Notes: generated by a model from the letters alone, not told the origin. A DNA stretch of 64,000 nt from Yeguia hominis (GCF_014384705.1 NZ_JACRSN010000005.1:62001-126000); one strand, 5' to 3'; shown: positions 16,988 to 25,907, counted from the first letter of the stretch. Made by a program: numbers and translations.

Positions 16988-17218
16988 TTACGCTGCGGTA
17001 TCCATAATAAGGCCTAAGAGTGCGCCAAAACCGGTATCCAAAGCGAAAATGAACAAGCCGATGATGATCATTGCCACCAGAACGACGCCCATGTTTCGAA
17101 ATGTTGCTTTCGGAGTCGGCCAGACAATTTTTTTGATCTCAGCCTTGCAGTCACGGAAGAATTTTGTAGCGGCGCTGAATCTGCGGGAAACTGCTCCCTT
17201 TTTCTTCTCTTCTGCCAT
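16988..17218 (-). CDS. secE: Preprotein translocase subunit SecE
   Basis: 76 residues with one C-terminal membrane helix (about 45-70) preceded by the conserved FRDCKAEIKKIVWPTPK segment that clamps SecY. Single-helix form as in Firmicutes. Its partner secY is at 52.9 kb. Confidence 0.95.
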   Translation of the reverse strand: MAEEKKKGAVSRRFSAATKFFRDCKAEIKKIVWPTPKATFRNMGVVLVAMIIIGLFIFALDTGFGALLGLIMDTAA

Positions 17219-17232
17219 GTTGTTTCCTCCGA

Positions 17233-17382
17233 TTACTTCGTCTCCCGGTGGACAGTGTGTTTCCTGCAGAATCTGCAGTACTTGTTCATCTCAAGCCTGT
17301 CCGGGTTGTTTTTCTTGTTCTTCATGGTGTTGTAGTTGCGCTGTTTGCATTCCGTGCAGGCCATTGTGATTTTCACTCTCAT
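17233..17382 (-). CDS. rpmG: 50S ribosomal protein L33 (zinc-binding form)
   Basis: 49 residues starting MRVKITMACTECKQRNY and ending HTVHRETK. Two CxxC pairs (CTEC and CRFC) show the zinc-containing paralogue. GGAGGTGCCGTA precedes the ATG. First gene of the secE-nusG-rplKA operon. It is short, so easily missed by length cut-offs. Confidence 0.96.
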   Translation of the reverse strand: MRVKITMACTECKQRNYNTMKNKKNNPDRLEMNKYCRFCRKHTVHRETK

Positions 17383-17578
17383 TACGGCACCTCCTAATTG
17401 TCACCGTTTTCGGAATTTTTGCCTTTCTGTTTTTGGGGAAAGGCGATCCTCCCTCGCTGCAATTCTGCCAATGAAGCGTTTTACAGCGCCTTTTAAAATG
17501 AAAAAATTCCCCGGAAATTCAAGAAATTTGCCCGATAAAAAGAGCGCAAAAAAAACAGCCCCAAAACGAGGTGTAACA

Positions 17579-17607
17579 ATGATACCACATTTGACGCGGA
17601 AGGTCAA
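17579..17607 (-). promoter_or_regulatory. SigA-type promoter of rpmG-secE-nusG
   Basis: -35 TTGACC (17602-17607), 17-base spacer, -10 TATCAT (17579-17584) on the minus strand. The leader to rpmG would be about 190 nt. Confidence 0.75.
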
Positions 17608-17768
17608 GTGAAAAATCAACGTTTTTCCTGTTTTTAGGCCGTTTCCAAGGCGGATTGTTCAGATGGCGAATTTGAACGTGCAAACAAAAATCCCGGAGAA
17701 AGATCGGCAGTGCCTGCTTTTCGAACAGGATATCCCGAAAAGCAGGCGCTTAGCAAGTTCAAAAATCA

Positions 17769-17795
17769 TGCAGAAACGCAAAGCCGGCGTTTCTG
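17769..17795 (-). terminator. Probable terminator of the 263-residue hypothetical gene
   Basis: Hairpin CAGAAACGC/GCGTTTCTG directly after the stop codon, followed on the minus strand by CATGATTTTTG. The T run is interrupted, so strength is uncertain. Confidence 0.5.
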
Positions 17796-17796
17796 T

Positions 17797-18588
17797 TTAT
17801 TTCCGCATGTCGTTGAGCGTAGCAGCGGTAAATTTGCGGGGCTTTTTCTTCTTTTCCGGCTTAATCTTTTTTCCGCGCAGCTTTCTTGCAGCGGCGGCCG
17901 CTGTTTTCAGTTCATCGCTGAGCTGGTTTTCAATACCTGCGAAAGCAGAATCGTCAAGCCCATTTAAAAGGACAATGGTCACGACAGAGCGTGTGTCGAG
18001 ATCACCGTTTTGATACATATCTCCCATCAGGCTGCAAAGCTTTTTGCAGACATCCGAATCCGGATAGGCAGAGACCAAACCGGAAATTTTCGGCAGGACC
18101 TTTTCCTTGGCAAAGGAAAAAGGTCGAACTTGTCCGTATTCAATTTTTTCGCGGCTGATTTCATCGCGCAGTTCCGGAAAAATCCCGACAAGCCGGTTGT
18201 AGAAAAACACCGGATCCGAGGTGCTGCCTTCGCCTTTTTGTTTCTTTTTGCGGACCTGCTGAACCATCTCTGTGCGCTTTTTGGCGCTGACGGTATCAGA
18301 AAAATCATTTGCGATGCTGTCCGCGTCGGCGGCGCTGTCTGTTTCCGGATCAAAAAGCCATACGGAAACGGTTTTCCAGTCTCCGGCTTCTCCGTCCGAA
18401 AACGGCGCGCTCCGCAGCTCAAACCGTTTGGACTTTTCATTATATAAAACGCTGTAAGCGACTGCCTCGCTGGTAAACAGGGCGGCGCGTCCGTTTTCTT
18501 CGGTAAAATCCTCCGCACGTTTGAATTCCTGCGAGGAAAGGGTTTCCTCAAGTTTTTCGGCAATCCGTTCAAATGCATTCGATTCCAA
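17797..18588 (-). CDS. Conserved-looking hypothetical protein
   Basis: 263 residues, not recognised with confidence. It is soluble, charged and predicted mostly helical. An acidic first half contains WLFDPETDSAADADS. The middle resembles a short alpha-helical repeat (VLPKISGLVSAYPDSDVCKKLCSLMGDMY). The tail is strongly basic (KLRGKKIKPEKKKKPRKF) and could contact nucleic acid or the ribosome. I choose a TTG start at 18588, 6 bases after GGAGGG; the GTG at 18606 would overlap that site. It is monocistronic, between rpmG and ddl. No function is proposed. Confidence 0.75.
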   Translation of the reverse strand: MESNAFERIAEKLEETLSSQEFKRAEDFTEENGRAALFTSEAVAYSVLYNEKSKRFELRSAPFSDGEAGDWKTVSVWLFDPETDSAADADSIANDFSDTVSAKKRTEMVQQVRKKKQKGEGSTSDPVFFYNRLVGIFPELRDEISREKIEYGQVRPFSFAKEKVLPKISGLVSAYPDSDVCKKLCSLMGDMYQNGDLDTRSVVTIVLLNGLDDSAFAGIENQLSDELKTAAAAARKLRGKKIKPEKKKKPRKFTAATLNDMRK

Positions 18589-18917
18589 AAATAATCCCTC
18601 CTGCACAAAAATTCAGGCCGCTTCTAAGCTAGGAGCGGCGCATAGAAACCGATTTTGAAAGAATCAAATTTATCATACAACAGAACCGGCTATTTGTCAA
18701 AGTTTTCATTGCTTTCATAAGGAGATGCTCCGTAAGGCAGCTTAAATGGCGCAGATTCCGATTTTTTTGCATGGATCCTGCAACTTCACATTGCACCGCT
18801 TCCCGGGATGTGATATGATAATTTAAAATGGTTTTCTATGCGGTTGTGCAGAAAAAGAAAATTACGGGGAACTTTTACATAGAATAGAATGATTGGCGAA
18901 TCAAGGAGGCAGTAAAA
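18589..18917. other. Divergent intergenic region between the hypothetical gene and ddl
   Basis: 329 bp without a gene. It carries a plus-strand promoter at 18791-18819 and an AT-rich leader to ddl. No promoter of comparable quality was found for the minus-strand gene. Confidence 0.6.
18791..18819 (+). promoter_or_regulatory. SigA-type promoter of the ddl-murI-argS region
   Basis: -35 TTGCAC (18791-18796), 17-base spacer, -10 TATGAT (18814-18819), preceded by TG two bases upstream as in extended -10 sites. Confidence 0.65.
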
Positions 18918-19988
18918 ATGGAAAAAAAGAAAATTGCGCTGATTTTCGGAGGACAGTCTTCAGAGCATGAGGTTTCCTGCTGGTCTGTTGTTTCCGTGTT
19001 CGAAAATATTCCGCGGGAAAAATACGACGTGGTGTGTATTGGAATCACGAAAGACGGCCGCTGGCTTCGTTATGATGGGCCGAGCGCCGCGATTGCGGAC
19101 GGCAGTTGGGAAAAGGACGCCTCCTGCTGCCCGGCATTCCTCTCGCCGGATAAAAGCGTGCATGGGCTTTGTGTGCTGCGCGACGGCAAGGCGGAAATTG
19201 AAAAAATTGATGTGGTGTTCCCGGTTTTGCACGGAAAAAACGGCGAGGACGGAACAATTCAGGGACTATTTGAACTGAGCGGTATTCCCTACGTCGGATG
19301 CGGAACGCTGGCTTCGGCGGTCTGCATGGATAAGGCGGTTACACACACGCTGCTGTCCGCTGCGAATATTGAGCAGACCCATTATCTCTGGTTCTATGCG
19401 GACCGGTATCTGAATAACCCCGAGCCCGCCGCGGTGATTCGCCGGAAAATTGAGGCGCGGCTGCAGTTCCCGATTTTCGTAAAACCCGCCAATGCCGGCT
19501 CTTCCGTTGGGATCAGTAAGGTTTCTTCCATGGCAGAGCTTGACGCAGCGGTGGAAAAGGCGGCGCGCGAAGACGCAAAGATTGTTGTAGAAGAAGGCAT
19601 TGAAGGCCAGGAAGTAGAGTGCGCGGTGCTTGGAAATCGGGATGCGGAAGCCTCTCCGGTCGGTGAAATCGGAGCATCTGCCGCGTTTTATGATTATGAT
19701 GATAAGTATAAGAGCGGGACTTCTCAGCTGTTTATTCCGGCGCGTCTGGACGATGCAACAATGGAGGAAATCCGCAGGATTGCAGTCCGTGCGTATCGTC
19801 TGCTGGGTTGCAGCGGGCTTGCGCGGGTGGATTTCTTTGTCCGGAAGCAGGATGGAAAGGTTTTGCTCAATGAAATCAATACACTGCCCGGCTTTACGAA
19901 TATCAGCATGTACCCAAAGCTGTGGAACTTTGCAGGCGTGTCGTTTTCGCAGCTGATCGATCGGCTGATTGCTTTGGCACAGGCGTAA
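18918..19988 (+). CDS. ddl: D-alanine--D-alanine ligase
   Basis: 356 residues of the ATP-grasp family that makes the D-Ala-D-Ala dipeptide of peptidoglycan. The N-terminal IALIFGGQSSEHEVS, the ATP-site FVKPANAGSSVGISK, the grip VEEGIEGQEVECAVLG and the metal-binding LLNEINTLPGFT are all present. CAAGGAGGCAGTAAAA precedes the ATG. It is followed by murI, so two cell-wall D-amino-acid steps are side by side. Confidence 0.97.
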   Translation: MEKKKIALIFGGQSSEHEVSCWSVVSVFENIPREKYDVVCIGITKDGRWLRYDGPSAAIADGSWEKDASCCPAFLSPDKSVHGLCVLRDGKAEIEKIDVVFPVLHGKNGEDGTIQGLFELSGIPYVGCGTLASAVCMDKAVTHTLLSAANIEQTHYLWFYADRYLNNPEPAAVIRRKIEARLQFPIFVKPANAGSSVGISKVSSMAELDAAVEKAAREDAKIVVEEGIEGQEVECAVLGNRDAEASPVGEIGASAAFYDYDDKYKSGTSQLFIPARLDDATMEEIRRIAVRAYRLLGCSGLARVDFFVRKQDGKVLLNEINTLPGFTNISMYPKLWNFAGVSFSQLIDRLIALAQA

Positions 19989-20098
19989 TTGTACAGGAAC
20001 CCTTGCAGTTTTAGGAAGATGCTGGCAATCGGAAAAGAATACTGAATGCAGCCCGGAACAGCAAACGATTCCGGCTGAGCGTGAAGATGGTGATCGGA

Positions 20099-20917
20099 AT
20101 GGATAACCGGCCAATCGGGGTATTTGACTCCGGACTGGGCGGCCTGACTGCGGTACGGGAATTGATGCAGGTTTTGCCGCAGGAAAGCATAGTATATTTT
20201 GGCGATACCGGACGCGTTCCGTATGGAACCAAAAGTGCGGAAACCATCCGCAAATACACCCGGCAGGATATCGCTTTTTTAAAGACGAATGGGGTCAAAA
20301 TGATTTTGGCGGCGTGCGGAACGGTCAGTTCTGTTGCAAGTGAGATCGGGGATGCCTGCGGGCTTCCGTTTACCGGTGTGCTGCGCCCCACGGCAGAGGC
20401 TGCCATTCGGGTTACGAAAACCGGAAAGATCGGCGTGATCGGGACGCAGGCCACGGTTTCCAGCGGCTCTTATGAACGGCATGTCAAGGCGCTGGATCCA
20501 AAGGCAGAAGTGTATTCCTGTGCGTGTCCGCTGTTTGTTCCGTTTGTGGAAAACGGTGTGATTGCGCCGGAAGATCCGATGGTGCGGCTGGTGGTAGAGC
20601 GGTATCTGCACTATTTTGATGAAAAAGGAATTGACACGCTGATTTTGGGATGCACGCATTATCCGATTTTGCAGGAAAGCATCGCGGCTGTGATGGGCGA
20701 CAGCGTGACGCTGATCAACAGCGGACGCGAAGCGGCTCTGCACTGTGTGGAAATGCTGCGGGAAAACGGGCAGCTCTGCGGAGAGGGTGCGTCCCCATGC
20801 CATCAGTTTTTTGTCAGCGATCAGGTGGATGGCTTCCAGTCTATGGCGGATATTTGTCTCGGCCATGCGGTCGATGCCGCTGTCCGGTTTATTGATATCG
20901 ACCGGTATCCTGCGTGA
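20099..20917 (+). CDS. murI: Glutamate racemase
   Basis: 272 residues supplying D-glutamate for peptidoglycan. FDSGLGGLT opens the protein. The catalytic cysteines are C73 (AACGTVSS) and the one in GCTHYP. The first motif has G-T-V in place of the more common N-T-A, a variant family form. I prefer the ATG at 20099 (MDNRPIGVFDSG) over a GTG at 20081; neither has a strong ribosome site. It lies 110 bp after ddl. Confidence 0.93.
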   Translation: MDNRPIGVFDSGLGGLTAVRELMQVLPQESIVYFGDTGRVPYGTKSAETIRKYTRQDIAFLKTNGVKMILAACGTVSSVASEIGDACGLPFTGVLRPTAEAAIRVTKTGKIGVIGTQATVSSGSYERHVKALDPKAEVYSCACPLFVPFVENGVIAPEDPMVRLVVERYLHYFDEKGIDTLILGCTHYPILQESIAAVMGDSVTLINSGREAALHCVEMLRENGQLCGEGASPCHQFFVSDQVDGFQSMADICLGHAVDAAVRFIDIDRYPA

Positions 20918-20937
20918 ACCGGAATTGAGGTGGAAAA

Positions 20938-21378
20938 ATGCTGGAAAATTTTTTGATTTCCATCACCGGCAAACAGGAGATGGACGGTGAAACCGGAGAA
21001 ATCAATTTGACAACGCTGGGTTCCTATGTGCAAAAAGGGGACAAGCGGTTTATCGTTTACAAAGAATATGCGGACAGTGAGGAAAAGCCCCGGACGTCGA
21101 TCCTCAAAGTAGAAAAAGACGGGAAAGTCACACTGATGCATTCAGGCGATGCCACGCGTCTGGTTTTAGAGGCGGGAAAACGGCATCTTTGTCAGTACGA
21201 CACCGGCTACGGAAGCCTGATGGTCGGGGTTTTTACAAGCGATGTGCAAACGCGTCTCTGTGAAAAAGGCGGGGACCTGAAAATTCACTATACGCTGGAT
21301 ATCAATGCGAGCCTTTCGAGCCGCAATGAAATATCGGTCACAGTCAAGGAGGCAGGACAGGAATCATGTCAAAACTAG
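20938..21378 (+). CDS. DUF1934 (YwiB-like) beta-barrel protein
   Basis: 146 residues resembling the YwiB/DUF1934 family, small beta-barrels of unknown molecular role that often sit beside argS in Firmicutes. Here it overlaps argS by 13 bases, the same arrangement. Family-type features are the opening LISITGKQEMDGE and the closing HYTLDINASLSSRNEISVTV. GAGGTGGAAAA precedes the ATG. No catalytic motif is visible. Confidence 0.85.
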   Translation: MLENFLISITGKQEMDGETGEINLTTLGSYVQKGDKRFIVYKEYADSEEKPRTSILKVEKDGKVTLMHSGDATRLVLEAGKRHLCQYDTGYGSLMVGVFTSDVQTRLCEKGGDLKIHYTLDINASLSSRNEISVTVKEAGQESCQN

Positions 21379-23057
21379 TTGGAACAGCGACAGAAGCGCT
21401 GCGCGGTGCGGTTCGTGCGGCTATGGAAGCGGCAATTGCTGACGGTACCTTACCGCAGGCAGATCTGCCGGAGTTTGCGCTGGAGGTTCCGGCGGATCGT
21501 GCGCACGGAGATTGGGCGTGCAATGCGGCGATGGTTGGTGCGCGCGCTTTCCGGACAGCCCCCCGGAAAATTGCAGAGGCAATCGCCTCTCATCTGGATC
21601 TTTCGGGTTCTTATTTTGAGCGGGTAGAAATTGCCGGGCCGGGATTCCTCAATTTCTTTTTACAGCGGAAATTCTACGGGGATGTGCTCAAAGACGTCCT
21701 TATGTGCAAAGAAACCTACGGACACAGCGATTACGGCGCACACAAACGCGTTATGGTAGAGTTCGTCTCTGCAAACCCCACGGGTCCGATGCATATGGGA
21801 AATGCCCGCGGCGGCGCGCTGGGAGATTGTCTTGCGGCCGTTTTAGATGCGGCAGGATATGATGTCTGGCGGGAATTTTATGTCAATGACGCAGGAAATC
21901 AGATCGAAAAATTCGGCCTTTCGCTGGATATTCGGTACCAGCAGATTTATCGCGGCGATGCGGTAGAATTGCCGGAAGACAGTTACCACGGCGAAGATAT
22001 CCTCGACCGTGCAAAAGAATTTGCAGCGATTTACGGGGACAAGTACCTTGCCGAGGATGAGAAAACCCGCAGGGCGGCGCTGGTTGCCTACGCTTTGCCG
22101 AAGAATATTGAAAAAATGAAAGCAGATATGGCCAAATACCGGATCGTGTATGACGAGTGGTTCCTCGAAAGCCGGCTGCACAAGGACGGAGAAGTCGCAG
22201 ATACCATTGCAATTCTGCGCGATAAGGGCCTGACCTATGAGAAAGACGGCGCGCTCTGGTACAATGCGATGAAATTCGGCGCGGAAAAGGATGAGGTGCT
22301 GATCCGGAAAAACGGAATGCCGACCTATTTTGCGGCAGATATTGCGTATCACCGCAACAAATTCGAGACGCGCGGGTTCGACAAATGCATCGATATCTGG
22401 GGTGCGGATCATCACGGCCATGTTGCCCGTATGAAGGATGCCCTGCACGCAATCGGCATCGATCCGGCACGTTTGGATATCGTTCTGATGCAGCTGGTGC
22501 GCCTGATGCGGGACGGAGAAGTTGTCCGGATGAGCAAGCGGACCGGCAAGGCGATTCAGCTGGCTGATCTGCTTGACGAAGTGCCGGTGGATGCCGCCCG
22601 GTTCCTCTTTAACATGCGTGAAGCAAATGCGCAGATGGATTTTGACCTGGATCTTGCCGTGCAGCAGGATGCGCAGAATCCGGTCTACTATGTCCAGTAT
22701 GCAAACGCCCGAATTTGCAGCATTCTGCGTGCGCTTGAAAAGGACGGGATTTCCTTCCGGGATTGTACGGATGCAGAGCTTGCAAAACTGGATTCGTCCG
22801 AAGAAACGGAACTGATCCGGCATATTGCATCCTATACAGACGAGATCGTTGCAGCGGCAAAGGATTATGACCCGGCGCGGATTACCCGCTATGTCATTAC
22901 GCTTGCGACGCTGTTCCATAAATTTTATAATGCCAAGCGTGTCAAAGGCGAGGAGGACGGCCTTCTGCATGCGCGCCTTCTGCTCTGCGTTGCGACGCGG
23001 ACTGTAATTGAAAACGTGCTGAAGATGTTCAATATTTCTGCGCCGGAAACGATGTGA
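21366..23057 (+). CDS. argS: Arginyl-tRNA synthetase
   Basis: 563 residues, a class I synthetase of normal length. The N-terminal additional domain is followed by the HIGH-like ANPTGPMHMGNARGG (about residue 135), the KMSKS-like RMSKRTGK (about 385) and the all-helical DALR anticodon-binding domain (about 445-563). ATG preceded by AAGGAGGCAGGAATC inside the DUF1934 gene. No T-box leader is seen. Confidence 0.97.
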   Translation: MSKLVGTATEALRGAVRAAMEAAIADGTLPQADLPEFALEVPADRAHGDWACNAAMVGARAFRTAPRKIAEAIASHLDLSGSYFERVEIAGPGFLNFFLQRKFYGDVLKDVLMCKETYGHSDYGAHKRVMVEFVSANPTGPMHMGNARGGALGDCLAAVLDAAGYDVWREFYVNDAGNQIEKFGLSLDIRYQQIYRGDAVELPEDSYHGEDILDRAKEFAAIYGDKYLAEDEKTRRAALVAYALPKNIEKMKADMAKYRIVYDEWFLESRLHKDGEVADTIAILRDKGLTYEKDGALWYNAMKFGAEKDEVLIRKNGMPTYFAADIAYHRNKFETRGFDKCIDIWGADHHGHVARMKDALHAIGIDPARLDIVLMQLVRLMRDGEVVRMSKRTGKAIQLADLLDEVPVDAARFLFNMREANAQMDFDLDLAVQQDAQNPVYYVQYANARICSILRALEKDGISFRDCTDAELAKLDSSEETELIRHIASYTDEIVAAAKDYDPARITRYVITLATLFHKFYNAKRVKGEEDGLLHARLLLCVATRTVIENVLKMFNISAPETM

Positions 23058-23085
23058 AATCTGGGGAAAATTTACAGACGGTTCA

Positions 23086-23114
23086 TTGTCAAGCGAATTT
23101 TCGTATGCTATACT
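23086..23114 (+). promoter_or_regulatory. SigA-type promoter of the DUF6106-like gene
   Basis: -35 TTGTCA (23086-23091), 17-base spacer, -10 TATACT (23109-23114), 50 bp before the next ATG and just past the argS stop. Confidence 0.75.
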
Positions 23115-23164
23115 TAAATCGATACTTGCATATACTTGCGGATTCAAATCTCGGAGGTGCCTTG

Positions 23165-23689
23165 ATGGATATTTTTGTAGAACAAATTGTAAAAAGACGC
23201 TTTGGCGCAAAAGATTACGCAATCATGGTCGGAATTTCGTTCCTTGCAGCTGTGGTTGTATTTCTGAGTGTGATGATTTTATCCGGCTATGTCGGCGGAA
23301 TTGCGTTTCTCGTGGCAATCGGCGCACTGTACGGTGCATTCCGGCTGATCATGGCGCGGAACCTTGAGTTTGAATACAGTGTGACCAACGGCGACCTGAC
23401 CGTGGACAAGATCATCAATCGGCAGCGCCGGAAGCGTGTTGTGTCGTTTGATGTGAAAAACGCGGAAGAAATGGGAAAATATAATGCGGCAAAGCTGCAG
23501 CACCGCAACTTTGACAACCGGTACTTTGTCGGGGAATATGAAGATGGCCGCGACTGCTGGTATATTACGTGCCGCAGCCAGAAAACCGGACATATTCTGG
23601 TCGTATTTAATCCGGAGGAGCGCGTGTTGGAAGCAATCAAGCCCTTCCTTCAGCGGCAGGCGCGGATTGACGCATTCGGAAGAGGATAA
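23165..23689 (+). CDS. Small two-helix membrane protein (DUF6106-like)
   Basis: 174 residues. MDIFVEQIVKRRFGAKDY is followed by two adjacent membrane helices (about 17-39 and 43-60) and a cytosolic C-terminal domain that resembles a PH-like fold of membrane proteins. I recall this as a Clostridia-restricted family (DUF6106), with moderate certainty. The ATG at 23165 has GGAGGTGCCTTG before it; upstream in-frame extension is rejected. It has its own promoter and terminator. Confidence 0.75.
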   Translation: MDIFVEQIVKRRFGAKDYAIMVGISFLAAVVVFLSVMILSGYVGGIAFLVAIGALYGAFRLIMARNLEFEYSVTNGDLTVDKIINRQRRKRVVSFDVKNAEEMGKYNAAKLQHRNFDNRYFVGEYEDGRDCWYITCRSQKTGHILVVFNPEERVLEAIKPFLQRQARIDAFGRG

Positions 23690-23700
23690 CGAAGGAACCC

Positions 23701-23737
23701 AAACGCCCTGCTGGATTTCCGGCAGGGCGTTTCGATT
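23701..23737 (+). terminator. Rho-independent terminator
   Basis: Stem AAACGCCCTGC/GCAGGGCGTTT with loop TGGATTTCCG and trailing CGATTTT, 11 bp past the DUF6106-like gene. Confidence 0.85.
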
Positions 23738-23790
23738 TTAAAATAGGATTGTTCGGCAGAACAAAAAGCAGGATAAAGGGGGAAGCCGTG

Positions 23791-25323
23791 TTGAAAGTAC
23801 TGAGCGGCGCACAGATTCGCGCGTTGGAGGCAAAAGCGGCGGCGGCCGGGATTCCGCTGTCCGGTATGATGGAAAATGCCGGTGCGGCAGCGGTTCGTCT
23901 GATGCGGAAAAAATTTGATCTTTTGGGAAAACGGGCTGTGATTGTTTGCGGAAAGGGCAATAACGGCGGCGACGGATATGTTTGCGCACGGTTGCTGACG
24001 GAACTTTCCGTAAAAGTTACGGTCATTCTGGCGCAGGGACGGCCTGCGTCCGGTCTTGCGGCAGCAGCATTTGCAGTGATGCCGCAGGACGTTTATGTGA
24101 TTGACTACCGCGAAAGCGCACAAACGGCTGAACAGCTGCTTGCCGCTGCGGACTATATTTTAGACGGCCTGTTTGGCTTTGGGTTTCACGGGAGCATTCC
24201 GGCGGATCTGATTTCGCTTGTCCGGGCAATGAATGCTTCGGGCGCGGTTCGGGTGTCTCTCGATTTGCCCAGCGGTGCGCAGTGCGACAACGGCGCGGTG
24301 CTCGGAGAATGTGTCTGTGCGGATTATACGGTGACCTTTTCCACCTATAAGCCGGTTCATGTGCTTGCACCTGGCCGGGACTTCTGCGGGGAAGTGGTGG
24401 TTTCCTCCGTCGGAATTCCAGCACAGATGATTGCCGGATTCCGTCCGGCGCTTTCCGTCTATTCGGTGCCGGAAATCAAAGCGCTGTTTCCGCCGCGCCC
24501 GGCGATCAGCAACAAAGGCGATTACGGAAAACTTTTTTGTATCTGCGGAAGCGTGGGAATGGCAGGCGCCGCGGTGATGGCGGGCGCTGCGGCGCTTCGA
24601 TGCGGCACGGGGCTTGTCCAGATGGCGTTGCCGGAATCGATTTATCCGATTGTCTCTTCCCGTCTGACAGAACCTGTCTTTACGCTTTATCGGACGGATG
24701 CGGACGGCGCGTTTTTGCCGGAGTGCAGAGAAGAAATCCGCATGGCGCTTTCCAAAGCAACGGCGGTGCTGATCGGCTGCGGGCTCGGGAAACGTCCTGC
24801 AGCACGCGAATTGCTCCAATTGGTTCTGCGTGAGGCGGTTTGCCCGGTTCTTTTGGATGCGGATGGCATAAATCTTGCTTCGGAAAACATAGATATGGTA
24901 GCAAACAGCAAGGCTCCGGTGGTGCTTACGCCGCACCCGGGCGAAATGGCTCGGCTGATGGATTTGCGCACAGAGGAAGTTCAGAAAGATCGAATCGACT
25001 GCGCGGCGAAAGCTGCACAGCAGCTGCATGCCGTCGTGGTGCTCAAGGGCTCAGGAACGGTGATTGCCGCGCCGGACGGGGAACTTATTCTCAACACGAC
25101 CGGAAATCCGGGTATGGCAAAAGGCGGCAGCGGAGATGTGCTTGCCGGCATGATCGCTGCGCTTTTGGCCCAAGGAATGGATCCCACCATTGCCGCCGCC
25201 GCAGGCGCTTATCTGCATGGCCTCGCTGGCGACCGCTGTGCAGAACGCTATTCGGAACACGCGATGCTGCCGACCGATCTTGTGAACTTGCTGCCGGAAA
25301 TCTTTCTTGCGGTAGAGAGATGA
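23791..25323 (+). CDS. nnr: Bifunctional NAD(P)H-hydrate epimerase / ADP-dependent dehydratase
   Basis: 510 residues fusing the YjeF N-terminal epimerase (residues 1-210; CGKGNNGGDGYVCARLL) to the ribokinase-like dehydratase (about 225-510; LTPHPGEMARLM and NPGMAKGGSGDVLAG). The enzyme repairs hydrated nicotinamide cofactors. The TTG at 23791 (MKVLSGAQIRALE) matches the family N-terminus and lies 8 bases after GGGGG; a GTG one codon upstream is the alternative. Confidence 0.95.
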   Translation: MKVLSGAQIRALEAKAAAAGIPLSGMMENAGAAAVRLMRKKFDLLGKRAVIVCGKGNNGGDGYVCARLLTELSVKVTVILAQGRPASGLAAAAFAVMPQDVYVIDYRESAQTAEQLLAAADYILDGLFGFGFHGSIPADLISLVRAMNASGAVRVSLDLPSGAQCDNGAVLGECVCADYTVTFSTYKPVHVLAPGRDFCGEVVVSSVGIPAQMIAGFRPALSVYSVPEIKALFPPRPAISNKGDYGKLFCICGSVGMAGAAVMAGAAALRCGTGLVQMALPESIYPIVSSRLTEPVFTLYRTDADGAFLPECREEIRMALSKATAVLIGCGLGKRPAARELLQLVLREAVCPVLLDADGINLASENIDMVANSKAPVVLTPHPGEMARLMDLRTEEVQKDRIDCAAKAAQQLHAVVVLKGSGTVIAAPDGELILNTTGNPGMAKGGSGDVLAGMIAALLAQGMDPTIAAAAGAYLHGLAGDRCAERYSEHAMLPTDLVNLLPEIFLAVER

Positions 25324-25327
25324 TGGT

Positions 25328-25849
25328 TTGAACTTCTTTTGGAAAAGCATCCGGCGCAGAGGCCAAATTTGTTTTTGTGCCATGGGGATCCTGCTTTTTG
25401 GGGGCGCATGCCAGGCGGCTCCGGATGTGCCCGCACCGCCGGCAGAGCCGATTTTGACTTTTTCGGAATGCCCGGTCGTGTGGGAAACAGAAGCAGGGAC
25501 CTTTCGTGGGATCCTAAGCAGGGACCCGCAGCAAACGTCTCTGACAGTTACAGATCCGGAGGCGCTCAGAGGCTTTTGCTTCCTTTCGGGAAATACCCTT
25601 CAGTACGAAGCACTTTCTGCGGAAATTCCTGCGCTGCCTGGCCCGGCCGGCATGCTGTTGGAAGTGTTGGAAACCGCTTCGGCCGGCGCGCTGACGCAAA
25701 CAGAATCCGGGTTTTCCGGCACGCTTTCTGACGGAACTGCATTTTTGCTGGAGACAGACGGCACGGGTGCGCTGCAGTCGGTGACCGTTTCCGGAGAACA
25801 ATTTGTGTTTCAGACACCGGATGCCGGAACGCCGGAAAGCGCCTCATAA
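25328..25849 (+). CDS. Putative lipoprotein
   Basis: 173 residues. A basic N-terminus and hydrophobic stretch lead to a lipobox LLFGGAC (Cys28), predicting lipid attachment outside the membrane. The rest reads as short beta strands and may bind lipid or polysaccharide; no family is recognised. The TTG start is 2 bases beyond the nnr stop, with only a weak ribosome site (GAGATGATGG), so translation is probably coupled. Confidence 0.7.
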   Translation: MNFFWKSIRRRGQICFCAMGILLFGGACQAAPDVPAPPAEPILTFSECPVVWETEAGTFRGILSRDPQQTSLTVTDPEALRGFCFLSGNTLQYEALSAEIPALPGPAGMLLEVLETASAGALTQTESGFSGTLSDGTAFLLETDGTGALQSVTVSGEQFVFQTPDAGTPESAS

Positions 25850-25857
25850 ATTCACAT

Positions 25858-25907
25858 GAAAAATCCCGCAGATTTTCGAAACGCAACCGAAATCTGCGGG
25901 ATTTTTG
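25858..25907. terminator. Bidirectional rho-independent terminator
   Basis: Arms AAAATCCCGCAGATTT and AAATCTGCGGGATTTTT around a 13-nt loop, just after the lipoprotein stop. T runs are present on both strands. Confidence 0.9.

Larger units (their letters stand above)
17383..17796. other. Intergenic region upstream of rpmG
   Basis: 414 bp. It contains the rpmG operon promoter at 17579-17607 and, at 17769-17795, a hairpin (CAGAAACGC / GCGTTTCTG) that probably ends the minus-strand hypothetical gene at 17797. A second inverted pair (GCCTGCTTTTCG at about 17712 and CGAAAAGCAGGC at about 17738) lies between. No gene is seen. Confidence 0.55.

Noticed and set aside
20938..21365. T-box or other tRNA-sensing leader before argS
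   Set aside because: argS is preceded directly by the overlapping DUF1934 gene and no T-box sequence (TGGNACC-type) is present.
21843..23222. Minus-strand 459-residue frame opposite argS
   Set aside because: Shadow of argS, which has all catalytic motifs on the plus strand.
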